64,000 nucleotides of DNA. It comes from Novosphingobium kaempferiae (lineage in GTDB: Bacteria > Pseudomonadota > Alphaproteobacteria > Sphingomonadales > Sphingomonadaceae). Below, in pieces: positions 25,457 through 33,837 of the stretch (its first letter is position 1; every line of letters starts with the position of its first letter). The notes under the pieces are model-generated. The model was not told the DNA's origin. It saw only the letters and a list, made by a program, of their open reading frames with translations, and ran no database searches. The stretch lies in NCBI RefSeq assembly GCF_021227995.1, contig NZ_CP089301.1, positions 4,402,001 to 4,466,000 on the forward strand, written 5' to 3'. A program made the position numbers and the translations under genes.

Positions 25457-26107
25457 TCAGGCGTTAGTGGGCACCGGAGTGTTGAGCAGCTGCTGCTCCC
25501 AGAAATAGGCGATACCGCTGCCGGCGGAGTGCGGTCCGATAACCTTGTTCAGTTCCTCGGCGGATTCCGCCCGTGCCCAGTCGCGCTGCCACTCGGCGGC
25601 CACGGCCACCCACGTCATCACGTTGGCGCCAGCGGCGATCATGCGCTGAATGCCGACCTGATGCGCCTCGAGCGAGGTGCCACCCGAAGCGTCGGTGACG
25701 ACGGTCACGTCCCAGCCTTCACCCAGGGCCTGTATCGCCGGCATCGCCACGCAGATCTCGGTCCACAGACCGGCGATGATGAGTTGCTTGCGACCGGTCG
25801 CCTTGACGGCGTCCACGACCACCTTGTCTTCCCAGGTGTTGATGAAGGTGCGGTCGATCACCTCCTGGTCGGGGAACACGTCCGTGATCGAGGGAAACAG
25901 CAGCCCGCCGCGTGCCGCGATGACGCTGGTCAGGATGGTGGGCACGCCGAACACCTTCGCCGCCTTGGCCAGCCCGGTCGTGTTGTTCACGACCATCTGC
26001 GGATCGTGGCTGTTCAGGTTGGCGAGTTGATAAGGCTGGTGGTCGATCAGGACGAGTACGGAGTCCTCTGGGCGAAGAAGGGAATCGAGGCCATTGCGGA
26101 AGGTCAT
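25457..26107 (-). CDS. Isochorismatase-like cysteine hydrolase, YcaC type
   Basis: A 216-residue hydrolase closest in pattern to E. coli YcaC, whose substrate is not established. D22 in VLIDHQPYQ and C119 in GLWTEICVAMPA are the catalytic Asp and Cys. VKATGRKQLIIAG and VVTDASGG are strongly YcaC-like, as is the C-terminal AAEWQRDWA. AGGAAACATC precedes the ATG. It is divergent from a LysR regulator. The frame is open upstream across that promoter but this extension is unlike the family. Confidence 0.88.
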   Translation of the reverse strand: MTFRNGLDSLLRPEDSVLVLIDHQPYQLANLNSHDPQMVVNNTTGLAKAAKVFGVPTILTSVIAARGGLLFPSITDVFPDQEVIDRTFINTWEDKVVVDAVKATGRKQLIIAGLWTEICVAMPAIQALGEGWDVTVVTDASGGTSLEAHQVGIQRMIAAGANVMTWVAVAAEWQRDWARAESAEELNKVIGPHSAGSGIAYFWEQQLLNTPVPTNA

Positions 26108-26252
26108 GATGTTTCCTCTGCTGCCGTTTGGGGGATAACCGGCGGAAGACACGCGCCTGACTGGCGCTGTCCGGCAAAGCTTGCCCTTCCCGTTTTCGAT
26201 ACGGTAGCTTCCTATGGCGGGACACTGTGTCGCGCTTTGGGGAACGCCGCGC

Positions 26253-27155
26253 GTGGATATCGAGGAACTGCGGACGTTCGTGGAAGTCGCCGATGCCGGA
26301 GGCGTGACGGCCGCCGCGCTGCGCCTTGGCGTGTCCAAGTCGATCGTCAGCCGACGGCTCGCCCGGCTTGAGGCCGACCTCGGCGCCCAGTTGCTCGCAC
26401 GCACGACGCGCGGGGCGGCGCTCACCGAAGCGGGCGCCATCTTCCGCGATCACGCCGCGAAAATCTGCGCCGAGATCGATATCGCGAGGGAAACGATACT
26501 CCCCGCCGGAGACTTGCGCGGCCGGTTGCGGATCGCTGCACCGCTGTCGTTCGGCCCGACGCATTTCGCGCCGATCATTGCGGCGCTGGCGCAACGCCAT
26601 CCGCAATTGCAGGTCCATGCCAGCTACACCGACCGGTTCGTGGACCTGATCGCGGAAGGGTTCGACTGCGCGATCCGGGTCGGTCATCTCGCCGATTCCA
26701 GCCTGCTGGCGCGACGGGTCGGGTGGACCTCAGCCAAGTATGTCGCGACGCCGGACTACATCGGAAGGCACGGATCGCCCGAAACACCGGAAGAATTCGC
26801 CACGCACGAGGTCGTCATGCAGGGGACCGAAACCTGGCTTGCTGTGGATGGCGACAGGATCATACCGCTTAGGCCGCAGGGCCGCTTCAAGGCCGATAAC
26901 GCCGTCGCCCTCGTGGCGGCGGCGCTCGCCGGGGTGGGCGTCGCCGGGATTCCCGAGGCCTTGATTGCCGACCATCTCGCGTCCGGCGCACTTGTCACGG
27001 TGATGGCCCGCTATCCGCCGCCCGACCTTGGCATCTATGTGATCCGGCCACCGGGGCAGCATCCCGAACGCAAGATACGCGTGCTCACCGAAATGCTGAT
27101 CGAGTGCTTCGGACAGGCGGGCGAGGATGCGACGGGAGCGCGCGCAGCCCGCTAA
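26253..27155 (+). CDS. LysR-family transcriptional regulator
   Basis: A 300-residue regulator if read from the GTG at 26253 (VDIEELRTFVEVAD), which fits the normal LysR beginning and has GGGGAA upstream. An ATG at 26214 would add 13 residues and has no ribosome site. The HTH reads GVTAAALRLGVSKSIVSRRL, followed by an effector domain with RIAAPLSFGPTHFAPIIAAL and the FDCAIRVGHL pattern. It is divergent from the YcaC-like gene, its likely target. Confidence 0.88.
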   Translation: MDIEELRTFVEVADAGGVTAAALRLGVSKSIVSRRLARLEADLGAQLLARTTRGAALTEAGAIFRDHAAKICAEIDIARETILPAGDLRGRLRIAAPLSFGPTHFAPIIAALAQRHPQLQVHASYTDRFVDLIAEGFDCAIRVGHLADSSLLARRVGWTSAKYVATPDYIGRHGSPETPEEFATHEVVMQGTETWLAVDGDRIIPLRPQGRFKADNAVALVAAALAGVGVAGIPEALIADHLASGALVTVMARYPPPDLGIYVIRPPGQHPERKIRVLTEMLIECFGQAGEDATGARAAR

Positions 27156-27167
27156 AGGACTGCGCGC
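27140..27167. terminator. Hairpin overlapping the LysR stop
   Basis: GCGCGCAG (27140-27147) and CTGCGCGC (27160-27167) form a perfect 8-bp stem that includes the last LysR codons. It lies ahead of the convergent SDR stop and could end transcripts from both sides. Confidence 0.45.
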
Positions 27168-27191
27168 GGCTGAGCATTACCGCCTGGAAAC

Positions 27192-27929
27192 TCAGGTCAG
27201 CGCGCCACCGTCGACATTGAGGATCGTGCCGGTGATCTGCCGGGCAGCGGGCGTCGCCAGAAACGCCACCGCCGCAGCAACGTCCGCAGGCTGGCCGTAG
27301 CGACCGAGCGGCATCAGGCTGCGCTGGAAGTCTGCGAATTCGCCCTCCTCCGGGTTCATTTCCGTGTTGGTAGAACCGGGCTGGACGAGGTTCACCGTGA
27401 TGTCCCGAGGGCCCAGTTCCTGCGCGAGCCCGCGGTTGAACGACTGGAGCGCCGACTTGGTCATGTAATAGACGGTGCCCGTGGTGCCGACGATGCGGTC
27501 CGCACCTGCCGACCCGATATTGATGATGCGCCCACCCGCCTTGAGATGCGGGATCGCCGCCTTGGATGTCAGCACCGGGCCGCGCACGTTCACCGCCAGC
27601 AGCGCGTCGATATCCTCGACCGTGAACTTGGCTAGGTCGTTGTACCGCGCGATCGCGGCGTTGTTTACGAGGATGTCGAGCCCGCCGAGGACGCTGGCCG
27701 CCTCGTCCACCGAGCGCTGGATCGCCTCCGGGTCAGCGCTGTCGGCCTGGATCGCCACGGCCTTGCGGCCCTTCGCCTGCAGTTCCTGCACAAGTTGCGC
27801 GGCGCGATCGGCAGATCGCTCGTAAGTGATCGCGACGTCCGCGCCTTTGTCCGCAAGCGCGATCGCGATGGCGGCGCCGATACCGCGCGATGCCCCGGTG
27901 ACGAGCGCGCATTTGCCAGCGAGTTCCAT
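27192..27929 (-). CDS. Short-chain dehydrogenase/reductase (FabG-like SDR)
   Basis: A 245-residue SDR oxidoreductase. It shows TGASRGIG for cofactor binding, ILVNNAA, the Ser in IINIGSAGA, the Tyr-Lys pair in YYMTK, and the closing LNVDGGALT. GAAAGGATTCGATC precedes the ATG; the longer open frame adds an implausible 17-residue leader. It is divergent from a TetR gene with paired repeats between them. The substrate is unknown. Confidence 0.9.
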   Translation of the reverse strand: MELAGKCALVTGASRGIGAAIAIALADKGADVAITYERSADRAAQLVQELQAKGRKAVAIQADSADPEAIQRSVDEAASVLGGLDILVNNAAIARYNDLAKFTVEDIDALLAVNVRGPVLTSKAAIPHLKAGGRIINIGSAGADRIVGTTGTVYYMTKSALQSFNRGLAQELGPRDITVNLVQPGSTNTEMNPEEGEFADFQRSLMPLGRYGQPADVAAAVAFLATPAARQITGTILNVDGGALT

Positions 27930-27940
27930 GATCGAATCCT

Positions 27941-28020
27941 TTCTGTGCTGATCGATACAGAATAGGTGTGTCCATTGCACCCGGACGTCAACCCATTTAT
28001 ATATCGATCGATGCAGAATT
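27941..28020. promoter_or_regulatory. Inverted and direct repeats in the SDR/TetR promoter
   Basis: TTCTGT and ACAGAA (27941-27962) form an inverted repeat with a 10-base spacer. ATCGATACAGAATA (27951-27964) recurs as ATCGATGCAGAATT (28007-28020), 56 bases away, and the second copy overlaps the TetR start. This layout suits TetR repression of both the SDR and its own gene. Confidence 0.55.
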
Positions 28021-28643
28021 CCGATTCAAGCACCGAGGCCTGCGCCACAGGCCGTCGTGGGAGGCCAAGAGCCTTCGACCGCGAGGCGGCGCTGGGCGTG
28101 GCGATGCGCCTGTTCTGGCAGAAAGGGTACTCGGCGACGTCGATCGGCGACCTGACGTCGGCGATGGGGATCGGATCGCCCAGCCTCTACGCTGCGTTCG
28201 GATCGAAGGAGGCGCTCTATGCGGAAGCGCTCCAGCACTACACCCGCACCAACGAGACCGTGGCCTGGGGCGGGTTCTTCGCGGCCGCTACCGCGCGAGA
28301 AGCGATAGCGGCTTTTCTTGCGGATACCGCCGCAGGGCTCAGCGAGGTTTGCAACGGCTGCATGGTGACGTTGTCCGCAGTCGGTTCGGAGGGCCACCCG
28401 GAGCTTGGAACGCTCGTCGCATCGGCACGCAATGCGACGCTGACGCGCCTAAAGGATCGGCTGCAGCAGGGCCAGTCGGATGGCGAAATCGACGCATCGG
28501 TGGACATTCACGGGCTCGCCCGCTTCGTCCAGTCGGTCCAGAACGGCATGTCGATACTCGCTCGCGATGGTGCGAGCCTCGACGAATTGATGTCGGTTGC
28601 AGAGACGGCAATGCTTGGCTGGGATGCCCGTATCAGGGCATGA
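28011..28643 (+). CDS. TetR-family transcriptional regulator
   Basis: A 210-residue regulator. GRRGRPRAFDREAAL leads into the TetR HTH (YSATSIGDLTSAMGIGSPSLYAAFGSKEAL, read as helices over about residues 44-75). CNGCMVTLSAVGSE in the ligand domain is typical of a subgroup controlling electrophile or aldehyde reductases. The ATG at 28011 matches the usual N-terminus; an earlier ATG at 27966 adds 15 residues. It is divergent from the SDR gene. Confidence 0.88.
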   Translation: MQNSDSSTEACATGRRGRPRAFDREAALGVAMRLFWQKGYSATSIGDLTSAMGIGSPSLYAAFGSKEALYAEALQHYTRTNETVAWGGFFAAATAREAIAAFLADTAAGLSEVCNGCMVTLSAVGSEGHPELGTLVASARNATLTRLKDRLQQGQSDGEIDASVDIHGLARFVQSVQNGMSILARDGASLDELMSVAETAMLGWDARIRA

Positions 28644-28694
28644 ACACCACGCCGGCTCTTTTAATCATACGATAAATATGTTGTCGCTGTCAAA

Positions 28695-28711
28695 GATTGG
28701 CAATACCAATC
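28695..28711. promoter_or_regulatory. Palindrome GATTGG-CAATA-CCAATC before GH32 gene
   Basis: A perfect 6-bp inverted repeat with a 5-base spacer, 43 bases upstream of the GH32 start. It is a plausible operator of a sugar-responsive repressor. No repressor gene adjoins it. Confidence 0.4.
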
Positions 28712-28754
28712 GCTCCTCAGCCGCTCAAGGGATGCGGCACCGGGGAGAGAGACG

Positions 28755-30245
28755 ATGCGTGCGCTGACGGCAATGACCATGCTTCTGGCCGCGACTGCCG
28801 CCCACGCCGAATGGCCGCAGGCAGACCCGCGCCCGGCGTTCCACTTCGCGCCCCAGCGCAACTGGATGAACGACCCCAACGGGCTGGTCTATTACGACGG
28901 CGAGTATCACCTGTTCTTCCAGTACAATCCCCACGGCGACCGATGGGGCCACATGAACTGGGGTCATGCCGTCAGCCGCGACCTGACGACCTGGCAGGAA
29001 CTTCCCGTCGCCATCCCGGAAACCGAGGTCATGGCATTCTCCGGCAGCGCGGTGATCGACTGGAAGAACACCTCCGGTTTCGGCAAGGGCGGCAAGCCGC
29101 CGATGGTCGCGATCTACACCGGTTTCGATCCGAAAACGCGCAACCAGTCGCAGTATGTCGCCTATAGCAACGACCGAGGCCGCACCTTCACGCCTTACGG
29201 CAAGGTGATCGACATCGGTTCCACCGAGTTCCGCGATCCGAAGGTATTCTGGCATGCGCCGACCCGGCGCTGGGTCATGGTCGTGGTCAAGGCGGCGGAG
29301 AAGAAGGCGGCGTTCTACTCGTCCGCCGACCTCAAGCAATGGACGCACGAGAGCGACTTCGGCCCCACCGCATCGAGCCACAGCGTCAACTGGGAATGCC
29401 CGGATCACTTCGAGCTTCCGATCGACAAAGGGCGCCCCGGCGAAACCCGCTGGGTACTCAACGTCAGCCAGGGCGACGGTGGGCTGGACAACGGATCGGC
29501 CGGACAATGGTTCGTAGGCGCCTTCGACGGGCACCGCTTCACGCTGGAGCCCGGCTGGCCTGAGGCGCCGCATTGGGCGGACGAAGGTGCCGATTTCTAT
29601 GCGGCGCAATCTTGGAACGAGGTGCCAGACGGGCGCCGCATCTGGATCGGTTGGGCCACGAACCTGCGGTATGCCTCCAACATTCCAACGTATCCCGCGC
29701 GCGGGATCATGACCATGCCGCGCGCGCTGTCGCTCCGGCGCGAGGGCACCGACTGGCGCATCGCACAGGCCCCGGTGCGCGAAATCGAGCAATATCGCGG
29801 CCCGGCACGCCACATTGCCGACCTGCGGCTCGGAGCCTCCCCCAAGGCGCTGGACCTCGCCGAAAGCGTCGACATGACCGTCACCATCGAGGCACTGAAA
29901 GCGACGCAGGTCGCACTGACACTCACCGACGCGGCCGGATATCAACTCGTCATCGGCTACACGCCTGCGACAAGGGAAGTCTTCGTGGACCGCACCCGCT
30001 CGGGGCCACATTTCCACGATGCCTTCGCCGCCCGCCACATCGCCACGCTGCCGCCGGGCGATGGCCCCATGACGATGCGCCTGCTCGTCGACCGCTCAAT
30101 CGTCGAACTCTACGCGGCTGATGGTACACGAACGATCACCGACCGTTTCTTCCGCGGGCGTGGCCCTCTGCGATGGGAAGCCAGTTCGCAAGGCGGAGAG
30201 GCCCTAATCCGCAAGCTGGATGCCTGGCAATTACGCCCGAAATGA
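28755..30245 (+). CDS. GH32 fructan beta-fructosidase / levanase
   Basis: A 496-residue exported enzyme that releases fructose from levan, inulin or sucrose-type bonds. A signal peptide ends near AHAEW. The GH32 triad is complete: nucleophile D40 in WMNDPNG, transition-state D161 in FRDPK, and acid/base E214 in WECPD. The N-terminal five-blade propeller is followed by the GH32 beta-sandwich (about residues 360-496, with VDRSIVELYAADGTR). GGGGAGAGAGACG precedes the ATG. It is a single gene in this window; no fructose transporter or kinase lies beside it. Whether it prefers levan or inulin cannot be told. Confidence 0.93.
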   Translation: MRALTAMTMLLAATAAHAEWPQADPRPAFHFAPQRNWMNDPNGLVYYDGEYHLFFQYNPHGDRWGHMNWGHAVSRDLTTWQELPVAIPETEVMAFSGSAVIDWKNTSGFGKGGKPPMVAIYTGFDPKTRNQSQYVAYSNDRGRTFTPYGKVIDIGSTEFRDPKVFWHAPTRRWVMVVVKAAEKKAAFYSSADLKQWTHESDFGPTASSHSVNWECPDHFELPIDKGRPGETRWVLNVSQGDGGLDNGSAGQWFVGAFDGHRFTLEPGWPEAPHWADEGADFYAAQSWNEVPDGRRIWIGWATNLRYASNIPTYPARGIMTMPRALSLRREGTDWRIAQAPVREIEQYRGPARHIADLRLGASPKALDLAESVDMTVTIEALKATQVALTLTDAAGYQLVIGYTPATREVFVDRTRSGPHFHDAFAARHIATLPPGDGPMTMRLLVDRSIVELYAADGTRTITDRFFRGRGPLRWEASSQGGEALIRKLDAWQLRPK

Positions 30246-30449
30246 GCCAGAGCTAGCAGGGGTCGCCGTCGCCCGACCGATTGCCCTAACGACGGAGGCC
30301 ACCCTTCCCTGCACCGCCTGTCGTGCAACAGGAAGCTGCATCGTGGCGGCTTGTCCGATCTGCTGAAACCGGCGAAGATCGCATGAGTGGCAAATCGTTG
30401 GCGGCCGATAATCCCAGTATCCGCGAACGGTGGCTGCAGGAGGACGAAG

Positions 30450-31535
30450 ATGTCGTTTTCTCTCAAACCCGCGCGTAAATCGCTGGCCCCCTTCGCGCTG
30501 ATCGCGGGCATCGCCGTCGTGCTCGTCGCAGCGTTTGCCTGGGCGGCAGGACTGCTCGGCCCGCAGCGCATCGACGGCGGGGATGTCGTCAGGGCGCTCG
30601 ACGATAACGGCGGCAAGCATCCCGGCTATCGCCGCGCTCACGCGAAAGGGCTCTGCTTTCGCGGCTCGTTCACCGCCAATGGCGCGGGAAGCGTGCTGTC
30701 CGTCGCCCAGGCATTCAAGCGCGGAAGCTACCCCGTGATCGGTCGCTTCTCGACCGGGGGCGGCAATCCGCTGGCGACCGATGGCCGCAATGTGTTTCAT
30801 TCCATGGCGATGCTCATCAGAACACCGGATGGGCAGCAGTGGCGCATGGGAATGGACCACACGCCGATCTTCCCGGTGGCCGACGTGGCCTCCTTTGTCG
30901 CGCTACAACGAGCGACGACGCCCGATCCCAATACCGGCAAGCCGGATCCGGCGGTGATGAAGCCGTTCCTCGCCGACCACCCCGAGGTAAAGGCTTTCCA
31001 GGCCTATATGGCAAAGGCGGTCCTGCCGGACAGCTTCGCCGGTGCGACTTACTACAGCATCAATGCATTCCGCTTCACGGACAGCGCGGGCAGCGACCGG
31101 CTGGTGCGCTGGCAGTTCATGCCCGAAGCGCCGCTCAACGGGCTGGACAAGGCGCATCTCGATCAATTGCCGCGCGACTATCTCTTCGACGAGATGATCC
31201 GGCGCACCGCTCGCGCCCCTTCGCGCTGGCATCTGCAACTCGTCGTGGCCAATCCGGGCGACGTGACCGACAAGGCGACGATCGCCTGGCATGGCCCGCA
31301 CCGGACGATCGACGCAGGCACATTGACGATCACGAAAGTCGCGGCGGAAGAAACCGGCGGCTGTCGCGACCTCAACTTCGATCCCACCATCCTGCCCGCC
31401 GGTATCGGCCTGTCCGACGATCCGCTGCTCGCCGTGCGATCGAAAGTCTATTCCTCGTCCTTCAACCGCCGCGCCGCCGAAGGAGCAGGCCCCAGCGCGG
31501 TCGGCCAGACGCTTGCGCAGGAGAAGGCACGATGA
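30450..31535 (+). CDS. Catalase-related (SrpA-like) membrane-anchored heme protein
   Basis: A 361-residue protein of the catalase-related family. One N-terminal membrane helix (FALIAGIAVVLVAAFAWAAG) holds it in the inner membrane facing the periplasm. The minimal catalase core retains the distal His in AHAKGLCFRGSF, the RFSTGGGNP heme loop and the proximal R-x-x-x-Y in RSKVY. It therefore probably binds heme and may act as a catalase or peroxidase. AGGAGG precedes the ATG. The start of cytochrome b561 overlaps its stop (ATGA), so the pair likely forms one redox unit. Confidence 0.88.
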   Translation: MSFSLKPARKSLAPFALIAGIAVVLVAAFAWAAGLLGPQRIDGGDVVRALDDNGGKHPGYRRAHAKGLCFRGSFTANGAGSVLSVAQAFKRGSYPVIGRFSTGGGNPLATDGRNVFHSMAMLIRTPDGQQWRMGMDHTPIFPVADVASFVALQRATTPDPNTGKPDPAVMKPFLADHPEVKAFQAYMAKAVLPDSFAGATYYSINAFRFTDSAGSDRLVRWQFMPEAPLNGLDKAHLDQLPRDYLFDEMIRRTARAPSRWHLQLVVANPGDVTDKATIAWHGPHRTIDAGTLTITKVAAEETGGCRDLNFDPTILPAGIGLSDDPLLAVRSKVYSSSFNRRAAEGAGPSAVGQTLAQEKAR

Positions 31536-32170
31536 CCCACCATCCCGCCGATTTTCATCCCGCGCTGCGCGTGCTGCACTGGCTGATGGCCCTTATGGTT
31601 CTGGTCATGCTGTTCATCGGCGTGGCCATGGTGTCCACCACCGGACCGCTCTATCCCGAGCTGCTGGCGCTGCATCGGCCGGTCGGGATCGCGATCCTGA
31701 TCCTTGTCGTCATTCGGCTGCCGTTGCGCCTCGTCACCGGTACGCCATTGCTGCCCGATGACCTGCCGCCCTTGCAGAAACTGGTCGCCAAGGCTTCGCA
31801 TGTGCTGCTCTATGCAGCGATGATCGGAATGCCGCTGATCGGCTGGGCCATGCTGTCAGCAGGCGGCTATCCGATCGAGGTGACCAAGCGCATCAGCCTT
31901 CCGCCGATCCTGCCTCATGATCTGGCCGTCTATGCCTTGCTCCGGCAGGCCCATACCGTTGTCGCGCTGCTGTTCTTCGCGCTCATCCTCGCCCATCTCT
32001 CGGCTGCTCTCATGCACGGGCTCGTCCGCCGCGACGGCGTGCTCCGCACCATGACCGTAGGTCATGGCGGGCGCATCATGCCGGCCACGGCAGACATTCC
32101 GGCAACGACGGCCGACATGGACGCCCCGACAACCGAGGTCCGTCCTGCCGACGCGACCGATCCGACGTGA
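31532..32170 (+). CDS. Cytochrome b561 family protein
   Basis: A 212-residue inner-membrane di-heme cytochrome with four helices. Candidate heme-ligand His residues are in RVLHWLMAL, LLALHRPVGI, KASHVLLYAAM and QAHTVVALLFF. The C-terminal 35 residues are a polar tail rich in Ala, Thr and Asp. It is translationally coupled to the catalase-related gene and may pass electrons from quinol to it; this role is inferred from known pairings of small catalases with b561. Confidence 0.9.
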   Translation: MTHHPADFHPALRVLHWLMALMVLVMLFIGVAMVSTTGPLYPELLALHRPVGIAILILVVIRLPLRLVTGTPLLPDDLPPLQKLVAKASHVLLYAAMIGMPLIGWAMLSAGGYPIEVTKRISLPPILPHDLAVYALLRQAHTVVALLFFALILAHLSAALMHGLVRRDGVLRTMTVGHGGRIMPATADIPATTADMDAPTTEVRPADATDPT

Positions 32171-32187
32171 ATCGCTGTCCTTGACGG

Positions 32188-33837
32188 TCAGGCGATCCGC
32201 CGGAAGGAACAGGGGTCAGCCTGAGCCCACCATCGCGCCGTCCGCGCATCGCGCGCTCCCGAGAGCAGTTCGCCCGGTTCGACGAAAGGATAGAGTTCGT
32301 CCATCGACCGCATCTCCACCGCACTGATGCGCTGGCGCAGGCCGTCCGGGGTGAACTGGTCGGGCGTGTCGAGGCCGCAGGCGACCACGATATCGTGCAG
32401 TGCATCCAGCGTGCTGCGCTGAAAGCGGGCGACCCGCTGGGCCTTCTCCGGAATGACGAGCGCGCGCTGGCGCGCCGGTGACTGGGTGGCGACGCCGGTC
32501 GGGCAGGTATCCGTATGGCAGCGCATCGACTGCACGCAGCCGAGAGAGAACATGAAGGAGCGGGCCGCGTTGCACCAGTCCGCCCCCAGCGCAGCATTCA
32601 TGGCGATGCCTGCCCCCGAACTGATCTTGCCGGACGCGGCAAGCTTGACCCGGCCCTTGAGATTGGTGCCCACCAGCGCGTTGCGCGCGATGATAAGGCC
32701 TTCGCGCAGCGGCATACCGACCCGGTCCGACAGTTCCGTCGGCGCGGCGCCCGTCCCACCCTCGGCTCCGTCGATGACGATGAAGTCGAGCACGATGCCG
32801 GTTTCCAGCATCGCCTTCACCACGGCGAAGAGTTCGTGCGGATAGCCGACGCACAGCTTGATGCCGACCGGCTTTCCGCCTGACAGATCACGCATCTTGC
32901 CTGCGAACTCCACCAGTTCGATCGGCGTGGAGAAGGCGCTGTGCCATGGCGGCGAAAGGCAATCCTCGCCTTCCGGCACGTCGCGGGTCTGCGCGATCTC
33001 CCGCGTCACCTTGGGGCCGGGAAGCAGGCCGCCATGGCCCGGCTTGGCCCCTTGGCTGAGCTTGATCTCGGTCATCTTCACCGCGTCGTGCGCAGCCCGA
33101 TCCGCGAAGCGCGCGCCGTCGAAACGGCCGTCGGCATCCCGGCAGCCGAAATAGCCCGAGCCCACTTCCCAGACGATGTCGCCACCATGTTTAAGATGGT
33201 ACGGCGACAGGCCGCCCTCTCCCGTGTCGTGGTAGAACCCGCCGATCTTTGCACCGAGATTCAGCGCCTCGATCGCGTTGGCGCCCAGCGCTCCGAAGCT
33301 CATCGCGGAGATGTTGAGACGCGCCGCCTCATAAGGCTGCGCGCATTGTTCGGAACCGACATGTACGCGGGTATCCTTCGGCGCATTGCGTGACGGCGCG
33401 ATGCTGTGGGCCAGCCATTCGTACTCGTCCGAATAGACGTCGAGTTCCGTCCCGAACGGATGAGCAGAGACATCGCCCTTGGCCCGCGCATAGACGAGCG
33501 CTCGCTCGTCGTGGCTGAACGGGCGGCCATCGAGATCGCTTTCGACGATGTAGGCACGCAGGAACGGACGCAGCCATTCGAACAGCCAGCGGAAGCGCGC
33601 CGATGCAGGATAATTGCGCCGCAGCGAATGCTTGGTCTGGAACAGGTCCACCAGCGAAAGCACCGACACGGGCAGGCTCAGCAGCAGGATCCACAGTGCG
33701 GCGGGATGATGGGTGCCGATAGCAATGGATGCCACCGTCCCGACCAGTGCCGCCAGCAGGAGCAGGTTGCGGGACAACGCATGGTCGCGGGTCAGCGCCG
33801 CGACGAGGCCGCTCGCCCCACTGGCAGAGCCGCTCAT
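32188..33837 (-). CDS. FMN-binding glutamate synthase-family protein (GltB2-like)
   Basis: A 549-residue protein carrying only the FMN/synthase half of glutamate synthase. It lacks the glutamine amidotransferase domain. Two N-terminal membrane helices (about residues 22-65) suggest membrane attachment. The FMN barrel shows ISAMSFGALGANAIEALNLG, SQGAKPGHGGLLPG and VIDGAEGGTGAAP. GCVQSMRCHTDTCPTGVATQ carries the Cys residues that bind the 3Fe-4S cluster. The start overlaps the pyruvate oxidase stop (ATGA). Enzymes of this type have no settled function; ammonia-linked glutamate synthesis or another amino-group redox step is possible. Confidence 0.88.
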   Translation of the reverse strand: MSGSASGASGLVAALTRDHALSRNLLLLAALVGTVASIAIGTHHPAALWILLLSLPVSVLSLVDLFQTKHSLRRNYPASARFRWLFEWLRPFLRAYIVESDLDGRPFSHDERALVYARAKGDVSAHPFGTELDVYSDEYEWLAHSIAPSRNAPKDTRVHVGSEQCAQPYEAARLNISAMSFGALGANAIEALNLGAKIGGFYHDTGEGGLSPYHLKHGGDIVWEVGSGYFGCRDADGRFDGARFADRAAHDAVKMTEIKLSQGAKPGHGGLLPGPKVTREIAQTRDVPEGEDCLSPPWHSAFSTPIELVEFAGKMRDLSGGKPVGIKLCVGYPHELFAVVKAMLETGIVLDFIVIDGAEGGTGAAPTELSDRVGMPLREGLIIARNALVGTNLKGRVKLAASGKISSGAGIAMNAALGADWCNAARSFMFSLGCVQSMRCHTDTCPTGVATQSPARQRALVIPEKAQRVARFQRSTLDALHDIVVACGLDTPDQFTPDGLRQRISAVEMRSMDELYPFVEPGELLSGARDARTARWWAQADPCSFRRIA

